Assembly (NCBI GenBank): GCA_030524785.1
Contig: JAUNFZ010000008.1
Coordinates: forward strand, 1-55,927
DNA length: 55,927 bases
Origin: Eubacteriales bacterium
Lineage (GTDB): Bacteria; Bacillota; Clostridia; Lachnospirales; Lachnospiraceae
Direction of reading: 5' to 3'
The notes beneath the pieces are model-generated. The model searched no databases. It was not told where the DNA came from and saw nothing but the letters and a program-made list of their open reading frames with translations. The position numbers and the translations under genes are program-made. Below are positions 8,597-13,878 of the stretch, in pieces; position 1 is the first letter of the stretch; the number at the start of each line of letters is the position of its first letter.

Positions 8597-9607
8597 ATGG
8601 CTTTATTTGAATCATATGAAAGACGAATTGACAAAATCAATTCTGTTCTGAATAGTTATGGAATTGCTTCTATTGAGGAAGCTGAGAAAATTACAAAGGA
8701 TGCCGGACTGGACGTATACAATCAGATCAAGGGTATCCAGCCGATCTGCTTTGAGAACGCATGCTGGGCATATACGGTAGGTGCTGCAATTGCCATCAAG
8801 AAAGGCTGCAAAAAAGCAGCGGATGCTGCTGCGGCAATCGGTGAAGGCCTTCAGGCATTCTGTATCCCGGGATCTGTTGCAGATACACGTAAGGTTGGCC
8901 TTGGCCATGGAAATCTGGGTAAAATGCTTCTGGAAGAAGATACGGAATGTTTTGCGTTCCTGGCAGGCCATGAGTCCTTCGCAGCTGCAGAGGGCGCGAT
9001 TGGTATTGCTGAGAAGGCAAACAAGGTTCGTCAGAAACCGCTGCGTGTTATCCTGAACGGTCTTGGAAAAGACGCTGCGCAGATTATTGCAAGAATCAAC
9101 GGTTTTACCTTTGTAGAAACAGAGTATGATCCGTATACCAACGAGGTAAAGGAAGTATCCAGAAAATCTTATTCTGAAGGACTTCGTGCGAAAGTAAACT
9201 GCTACGGTGCGAACAGCGTTCCCGAAGGCGTAGCTATTATGTGGAAGGAAGGCGTTGATGTTTCTATTACAGGAAACTCCACAAACCCCACGCGTTTCCA
9301 GCATCCGGTAGCAGGCACCTACAAGAAAGAATGTAACGAGAAAGGCAAAAAGTATTTCTCCGTAGCTTCCGGCGGCGGCACAGGACGTACGCTTCACCCG
9401 GATAATATGGCGGCAGGTCCGGCTTCCTACGGTATGACCGACACTCTGGGACGTATGCACTCTGATGCTCAGTTTGCAGGTTCGTCCTCCGTTCCCGCTC
9501 ACGTAGAGATGATGGGTCTGATCGGCGCAGGCAACAACCCGATGGTTGGTATGACTGTAGCAGTAGCCGTTTCCATTGAAGAAGCAGCGAAGGCTGGGAA
9601 GTTCTAA
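8597..9607 (+). CDS. GGGtGRT family protein
   Basis: The 336-residue protein contains the family-defining motif GGGTGRT at residues 259-265. Alanine- and glycine-rich segments (AIGEGLQAFCIPGSV, GLGHGNLGKMLL, HESFAAAEGAIG) precede it. No signal peptide or membrane segment is present. The function is undescribed. Linkage to an IscU-like scaffold suggests it receives an iron-sulfur cluster or takes part in its assembly; its few cysteines (in FENACWA, AFCIPG, DTECFAF, KVNCYG) are possible ligands. AGGAGG before ATG 8597 fixes the start. A strong terminator follows. Confidence 0.88.
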   Translation: MALFESYERRIDKINSVLNSYGIASIEEAEKITKDAGLDVYNQIKGIQPICFENACWAYTVGAAIAIKKGCKKAADAAAAIGEGLQAFCIPGSVADTRKVGLGHGNLGKMLLEEDTECFAFLAGHESFAAAEGAIGIAEKANKVRQKPLRVILNGLGKDAAQIIARINGFTFVETEYDPYTNEVKEVSRKSYSEGLRAKVNCYGANSVPEGVAIMWKEGVDVSITGNSTNPTRFQHPVAGTYKKECNEKGKKYFSVASGGGTGRTLHPDNMAAGPASYGMTDTLGRMHSDAQFAGSSSVPAHVEMMGLIGAGNNPMVGMTVAVAVSIEEAAKAGKF

Positions 9608-9743
9608 GAAATCCAGTGAAATCAAGGGTTGTTCAGAATTGAAAGCGGTGTAAAACGTCGTGAGAAGTTGCCTGTAATACACACATAGTACACAGGTAAT
9701 ACACAAGGAAAAACGGCGGTAATACACAAAGTTGAATATAAAT

Positions 9744-9790
9744 AAAGGCTATACTCAAGAAAGAAATTTCTGGTATAGCCTTTATTTTTA
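9744..9790 (+). terminator. Intrinsic terminator after the GGGtGRT gene
   Basis: The 11-bp stem AAAGGCTATAC / GTATAGCCTTT (9744-9754 with 9773-9783) is followed by a T-rich tract. Upstream, GTAATACACA occurs three times between 9675 and 9735, a short local repeat of unknown role. Confidence 0.88.
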
Positions 9791-9818
9791 GGGAATTATG
9801 AGGAAAAGGAAATTTTTG

Positions 9819-9847
9819 TTGGATGGGATGGGATTTTCTGATATAAT
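9819..9847 (+). promoter_or_regulatory. Promoter of the DUF3990 / xpt unit
   Basis: TTGGAT (9819-9824), 17-bp spacer, perfect TATAAT (9842-9847). It lies 29 bp before the start codon and is the only good promoter seen ahead of the three-gene unit. Confidence 0.65.
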
Positions 9848-9875
9848 AGAAACACATTTACGGAGGTATGTTGTT

Positions 9876-10571
9876 ATGAGTGTGCAGTCGGATGTGGAAA
9901 TGCTCTCAATCCAGGTTTTAGAGGAGTATACAAAGGTTCACCATTTGTCTGAACGGGAAGCAGTTGATCTTTTTCGTAAGTATCAGGTGTTTGAGAAGCT
10001 GATTTTACAACATGAATACCTTCATCAGCTGGATTTTAGTGAAACGATTCAGTATGTTGAAGAAATTATAGCACAGAAATCGACAATTTTGGTTTTGTAT
10101 CATGGGAGTAATATTGCTTTTGATCAGATTGATCTATCGAAGTCACATAACAAAAGAGACTTTGGGCGGGGCTTCTATTGTACAATTTTGGAAAAACAAG
10201 CTCAGGACTGGGCGCATCGCTTATATATGCGGAATTTTTCAGGCGGGGAATATGTATATCAGTATGTTTTTCACCAGACGGACACCTTGAAGATCAAACA
10301 CTTTAACGCATTGGATAAAGAGTGGCTTGAATTTATAAAAGAAAATCGTATGAAAGGCGGAATTCAACATTCTTATGATGTTGTTATTGGACCAGTAGCC
10401 GATGATAATACAATGGAGACTGTTCAGCTCTATATGTCAGGCGTTTTAAAGGCGGAAGAAGCGGTGGAAAGATTACGATATAATAAAGTAAATAACCAGG
10501 TATCTTTTCATACGTCGCTTGCTTTGAAACAATTACGGTTTGAACACCGAAAGGAGGTTTCTCATGTCTGA
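9876..10571 (+). CDS. DUF3791-DUF3990 fusion, ADP-ribosyltransferase-like toxin candidate
   Basis: The 231-residue protein appears to join two domains. Residues about 10-65 resemble DUF3791 (EEYTKVHHLSEREAVDLF, then EYLHQLDFSETIQYVEEII). Residues 74-222 resemble DUF3990, with LYHGS (H76), KRDFGRGFYCT (94-103) and the late QVSFHTSLAL motif. The HGS and GxGFY motifs match those of ADP-ribosyltransferase folds; DUF3990 activity is not established as far as I know. GGAGG at 9862-9866 selects ATG 9876. The stop overlaps the next gene by 8 nt. The gene is AT-richer than its neighbours, which suggests acquisition. Confidence 0.75.
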   Translation: MSVQSDVEMLSIQVLEEYTKVHHLSEREAVDLFRKYQVFEKLILQHEYLHQLDFSETIQYVEEIIAQKSTILVLYHGSNIAFDQIDLSKSHNKRDFGRGFYCTILEKQAQDWAHRLYMRNFSGGEYVYQYVFHQTDTLKIKHFNALDKEWLEFIKENRMKGGIQHSYDVVIGPVADDNTMETVQLYMSGVLKAEEAVERLRYNKVNNQVSFHTSLALKQLRFEHRKEVSHV

Positions 10572-10815
10572 AGGAAAATATTTTTTTAATGGCAGGGATA
10601 TCACAATGAACATATGTATCCAGATTCGGGATGTGGTCGATATTATTCAGGAGAAAACAGGAATGAATTTTCCGGATGCAATGGTTGCATTTTATCATTC
10701 AAAAACATACAAAGCATTGCAGAATACAGAGAATACCCTGTGGGCAGAATCGGCAGGATATATCGCGGACCGTTATTTCGAGGAAGCACATGCAGAAAAT
10801 GCTGTATTGTCATAA
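10564..10815 (+). CDS. Small partner protein of the DUF3990 gene (antitoxin candidate)
   Basis: An 83-residue acidic protein with no signal peptide. It contains GMNFPDAMVAFYHSKTY and ENTLWAESAGYIADRYFEEA, a pattern common in small proteins encoded beside DUF3990 genes. It starts inside the upstream gene (8-nt overlap) with AAGGAGG directly upstream, so the two are translationally coupled, as in toxin-antitoxin pairs. The antitoxin role is inference from size, acidity and context. Confidence 0.65.
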   Translation: MSEGKYFFNGRDITMNICIQIRDVVDIIQEKTGMNFPDAMVAFYHSKTYKALQNTENTLWAESAGYIADRYFEEAHAENAVLS

Positions 10816-10839
10816 AATGAGCAGACAAAGGAGAAGGAT

Positions 10840-11415
10840 ATGCGACTGTTGGAGGAAAGAATTTTAAGGGACGGTGTTGTGCGCAAAGGGAATGTGCTGA
10901 AAGTGGACAGCTTTATTAACCATCAGATGGATATCGCGCTCTTTGAGGAGATGGCCAAGGAGTGGAAACGACTGTTTCAGGGAAAGCCGATCAATAAAAT
11001 CTTAACGATTGAGGCCAGCGGTATAGGTATTGCGGCGATTGCAGCGCGGGAATTTGGAGTGCCGGTGATCTTTGCCAAAAAGGCGAAAAGCATTAATCTG
11101 GACAGTGACAACTATTCCACCAATATACAGTCCTTTACCCATGGAAAAGTGTATGAGGTTATTGTATCAAAAAAGTATCTGTCCAGTGAGGATCATGTGC
11201 TGATTATCGACGATTTTCTTGCAAATGGCTGCGCGCTGATGGGGCTTCTGGAGATCGTGGAACGGTCGGGAGCCACTGTAGAGGGAATCGGCGTGGCAAT
11301 TGAGAAGGGATTTCAGCGGGGAGGAGATATGATCCGGGAGAGGGGAATCCAACTGGAATCCCTGGCAATCATAGAATCGATGGACGAAAACGGCGGAATC
11401 GTATTTCGCAGATAG
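10840..11415 (+). CDS. xpt: Xanthine phosphoribosyltransferase
   Basis: The 191-residue enzyme converts xanthine and PRPP to XMP in purine salvage. It has the PRPP-binding motif [14 protein letters not shown] near residue 120 and the N-terminal [12 protein letters not shown] typical of Xpt. It starts 24 bp after the small DUF3990 partner and appears to share its promoter. Xpt genes in Firmicutes are often headed by a guanine riboswitch; none is possible in this gap. A long inverted repeat follows the stop. Confidence 0.93.
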   Translation: MRLLEERILRDGVVRKGNVLKVDSFINHQMDIALFEEMAKEWKRLFQGKPINKILTIEASGIGIAAIAAREFGVPVIFAKKAKSINLDSDNYSTNIQSFTHGKVYEVIVSKKYLSSEDHVLIIDDFLANGCALMGLLEIVERSGATVEGIGVAIEKGFQRGGDMIRERGIQLESLAIIESMDENGGIVFRR

Positions 11416-11416
11416 G

Positions 11417-11465
11417 CCAATTATTTCTTTCGGCATAAAATAGTATTGCAGAAAGAAATAATTGG
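11417..11465 (+). promoter_or_regulatory. 15-bp inverted repeat ending in the lysin ribosome binding site
   Basis: CCAATTATTTCTTTC (11417-11431) pairs perfectly with 11451-11465. The right arm ends in GG, the first two bases of the GGAGG (11464-11468) used by the next gene. No T run follows. It could act as a weak terminator for xpt or mask the next ribosome binding site in read-through RNA. Confidence 0.6.
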
Positions 11466-11475
11466 AGGAATAATC

Positions 11476-12180
11476 ATGGGCAGTATTTCAGAAGTTTCCG
11501 CCCTTATCCGGTCCAGGGAAGGAAAAAATTCCTACACGCAGAGTTATCTGCGCGACAGGGTTTTTGACGGTTATTCCGACTGCTCATCCCTGGTATGGAA
11601 GTGTTATGAGCGCGGCATGGGCCTTTTTGTCGGCACGTGGACCGGTGAACAGATTGACCGGGGAACGCTGGTTTTCAAGAATACGGACACACAGAAAAAA
11701 AGCCTTGCAGAGAGCGATCTGGCGCTTATGCAGGAGGGTGATCTGGTATTCTGGGGCCCCTCCAGGGGCGATTCCCGCCATGTGGAATATTATATGGGAA
11801 ATGGCGAACTTTCGGGCCATGGCGCCGGGCTGGGACCGGTCAGAAAAAGAGCCGTAGATTACCGTCACAGGTACCAGTTGCTGGAAGTTCGAAGATACGC
11901 CAAAAAAGGAAGCACCACAAAGCCGGGAGCCGGAGGAAGCGATCCGGCAGATCGCAGACGGCTGTTTATAGGCCGGTGCGTGGCAGATGATGTGAATGTC
12001 CGCGCATGGGCGGGCACCCAGTATGATACGATTAAAAGCTGGCCGAAACTAAACGCTGGAGATCTTGTGGATGTCATTGACTATACTCAGAAGGATATAG
12101 AGGGTATGGACTGGTATTATGTGCAGATCGCAGATAAATATTATGGATTTGTGAGATCGGATTTGATTCTGAAAGTATAA
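11476..12180 (+). CDS. NlpC/P60-SH3 endopeptidase without signal peptide
   Basis: A 234-residue cell-wall lysin. The NlpC/P60 cysteine peptidase spans residues about 1-135, with C36 in YSDCSSLV, H102 in SRHVEYY and H115 in LSGHGAG as the likely catalytic triad. A linker (about 142-158) leads to an SH3b domain (about 162-234). There is no signal peptide or transmembrane segment. The layout resembles phage endolysins, but no holin or phage gene is nearby, so it may be a domesticated lysin or rely on cell lysis. GGAGG with 7-nt spacing selects ATG 11476. Confidence 0.83.
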   Translation: MGSISEVSALIRSREGKNSYTQSYLRDRVFDGYSDCSSLVWKCYERGMGLFVGTWTGEQIDRGTLVFKNTDTQKKSLAESDLALMQEGDLVFWGPSRGDSRHVEYYMGNGELSGHGAGLGPVRKRAVDYRHRYQLLEVRRYAKKGSTTKPGAGGSDPADRRRLFIGRCVADDVNVRAWAGTQYDTIKSWPKLNAGDLVDVIDYTQKDIEGMDWYYVQIADKYYGFVRSDLILKV

Positions 12181-12200
12181 AAGCCCTTCGCGGGCTTTTT
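12180..12200 (+). terminator. Intrinsic terminator after the lysin gene
   Basis: The stem AAAGCCC / GGGCTTT with a TTCGC loop is followed by TTTTT. It overlaps the last base of the stop codon. Confidence 0.9.
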
Positions 12201-12268
12201 GCTTTGTGGCAGTGCAGCTTTTTGAATTTTACGGAACTAAAGCCATTGCGGCATTTTAAATTTTGTGC

Positions 12269-12297
12269 TTGCAACCAAAAGAGATATGCGTTATACT
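12269..12297 (+). promoter_or_regulatory. Promoter of tRNA-Gly
   Basis: TTGCAA (12269-12274), 17-bp spacer, TATACT (12292-12297), 23 bp before the mature 5' end of the tRNA. Confidence 0.75.
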
Positions 12298-12319
12298 GGC
12301 TAAGTAGAAAATACAAGAC

Positions 12320-12390
12320 GCAGATATGGTTCATCGGTAGAACGCTAGCTTCCCAAGCTGGAAAGGCGGGTTCGACTCCCGTTATCTGCT
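12320..12390 (+). tRNA. tRNA-Gly(CCC)
   Basis: A 71-nt cloverleaf. The acceptor stem GCAGATA pairs with TATCTGC. The D arm is GTTC/GAAC around a GG-containing loop. The anticodon stem CTAGC/GCTGG encloses TTCCCAA, giving anticodon CCC. The T arm is GCGGG-TTCGACT-CCCGT. No CCA is encoded. It is a single gene between strong terminators. Confidence 0.93.
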
Positions 12391-12410
12391 CTCTGAAATC
12401 CTTGATTTTA

Positions 12411-12480
12411 ATATGCTCCTCATATGGCAGGCTTTCGGATATTTCCGTTGTCTGCCATATGGGGAGCATATCATTTTTCT
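12411..12480 (+). terminator. Long hairpin terminator after tRNA-Gly
   Basis: A stem of about 20 bp with one mismatch pairs ATATGCTCCTCATATGGCAG (12411-12430) with 12452-12472, followed by CATTTTTCT. The stem is unusually long for an intrinsic terminator. The rest of the region to 12604 shows nothing further. Confidence 0.8.
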
Positions 12481-12604
12481 GGTATCATAGGATACAAAGG
12501 ATGCGCACCTCATGGGAGAAGAAGTTAGCTGTAAACAAGGTGTGCGGCAAGCGCACACTTTGTTATGATGTCCCGAACTACATGTTTTGCGGGCGGCGGC
12601 GAAC

Positions 12605-13375
12605 TTACTTCTCGCGGGTGTAAAATCTGCGTCTTTCTTCCTTTATGCGCTGGCGCAGCCTGCGCTGCTCCTCCGAAATGCGCTTCTGAATTGCCTTTGT
12701 ACGTGCCTGCATATAGGGGTAGGCATCCAGGATACGGCGGTGGAAAAAGGACTTCTGGGAAAGTATCCGGCGGATTTCCTGACTGATTTCCTCGGTGCTG
12801 TCTCCCTGGCTGCTTTCACCGACTTTACGGACCATAGAAGTAATAATATAAGAAACAATATTGTCCGCAATTATCGGAACAACGATAAAAATGCTCAGGC
12901 CATATAGGAGAGTGTCCGGCAGTTTGTCAAATTCGCGAAACAAAAGCGGAGCGATCAGCTTGACAATAAAAAGGCCGCCGATGCCGAATAGAATTAGATT
13001 GCCGATCCAGATACGTCCTTCCAGATTCATGGGGCGCTCGCTGTAATCCCACCATCGGGCATGGAACATTTTCTCCATATACCAGCTTACAAAATATTCC
13101 AGTGCGCCGCAGAATACAAAGCTGATTAAAAATGTCTCAAAATAACCGGCGTCGTCTCCGGCGATAATATGTACGACGGCGGTGACAATCACAGCTCCGG
13201 TTCCGTAGATAGGACAATATGGGCCGATCAGAAAACCGCGGTTGATAAAGCGGTGGAACTGAATATACTTCAGCGTAACCTCCATAATCCATCCGGCAAC
13301 GGAAAATACCATAAAGAGAAGGATAAAAAAGCAGAATTCCCGAGGGGAAAGACTGACAGGATATAAGTGGTGCAT
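12605..13375 (-). CDS. Putative ABC-transporter type IV (CmpB-like) membrane protein
   Basis: A 256-residue integral membrane protein with about five hydrophobic segments in residues 13-185. It contains the family signature GPYCPIYGTGAV and YFVSWYMEKMFHARWWDYS followed by NLEGRI. The C-terminal 70 residues are a highly charged, probably coiled-coil cytoplasmic tail (KAIQKRISEEQRRLRQRIKE). Proteins of this family are annotated as putative ABC permeases but usually lack an ATPase partner, and none is here. The start has GGAGG upstream on the reverse strand. Function unknown. Confidence 0.78.
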   Translation of the reverse strand: MHHLYPVSLSPREFCFFILLFMVFSVAGWIMEVTLKYIQFHRFINRGFLIGPYCPIYGTGAVIVTAVVHIIAGDDAGYFETFLISFVFCGALEYFVSWYMEKMFHARWWDYSERPMNLEGRIWIGNLILFGIGGLFIVKLIAPLLFREFDKLPDTLLYGLSIFIVVPIIADNIVSYIITSMVRKVGESSQGDSTEEISQEIRRILSQKSFFHRRILDAYPYMQARTKAIQKRISEEQRRLRQRIKEERRRFYTREK

Positions 13376-13533
13376 TGCAGAAACCTCCGGTTAAAATTTA
13401 AACTGAGTATACCATGATTTGATAGAAAACGCTATGAAAATATTGCAGTTTAAGAGAGGAAAAATCAACGATATATGTATAGGATTGGAATTTTCAGGCA
13501 TACTTCTATTAGAAATCGACAGGAGGTAGCATT

Positions 13534-13749
13534 ATGAGCAACAGAGGTTTGGATTATACAGCAATTGTAATTTCAGTGATAGGAGCTATAAACTGGGGGC
13601 TGGTTGGCCTGTTTAAACTGGATCTGGTGGCGTGGATATTTGGCAATATGAGCTGGTTGTCACGAATTATTTATGTGATTGTTGGAATCTGCGGATTGTA
13701 TCTGCTGACATTTTTCGGCAGGATCGGCAGCAGTGCAGAGACACGTTAG
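13534..13749 (+). CDS. DUF378 small membrane protein
   Basis: A 71-residue protein with two hydrophobic helices (about 9-30 and 42-62). It has the DUF378 pattern GAINWGLVGLF followed by VYVIVG-type residues. GGAGG sits 8 nt before ATG. DUF378 proteins (B. subtilis YuzA type) are widespread and of unknown function. It stands alone between the CmpB-like gene and the TetM-like fusion gene. Confidence 0.85.
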   Translation: MSNRGLDYTAIVISVIGAINWGLVGLFKLDLVAWIFGNMSWLSRIIYVIVGICGLYLLTFFGRIGSSAETR

Positions 13750-13823
13750 AGGCAGAGAACGATTTTTAAGGTGAAGTTTTCAAAATGAGGTTTTCAAAAT
13801 AAGGTATATCGACGAACGCTCCG

Positions 13824-13865
13824 TTCTGTGGTATGATAGTAAACGTACGATTATGAACCACAGAA
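13824..13865 (+). promoter_or_regulatory. Dyad spanning the probable promoter of the TetM-NYN gene
   Basis: The 9-bp arms TTCTGTGGT (13824-13832) and ACCACAGAA (13857-13865) flank a possible -10 element, TATGAT (13832-13837). The right arm touches the ribosome binding site AAAGGGG. It could be an operator, or an RNA stem if transcription starts further upstream. Confidence 0.45.
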
Positions 13866-13878
13866 AGGGGCGTTTTCT

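Noticed and set aside
8612-9727. Long reverse-strand open frame (371 codons) over the GGGtGRT gene
   Set aside because: It is a shadow of a GC-biased coding gene on the other strand. The product is cysteine-rich without any motif, and there is no ribosome binding site.
9675-9735. CRISPR-like array of GTAATACACA
   Set aside because: Only three 10-bp copies with irregular spacing and no spacers of CRISPR length.
10816-10839. Purine riboswitch before xpt
   Set aside because: The gap is only 24 bp.
11476-12180. Prophage remnant
   Set aside because: Only the lysin looks phage-like; no integrase, holin, capsid or terminase gene is nearby.
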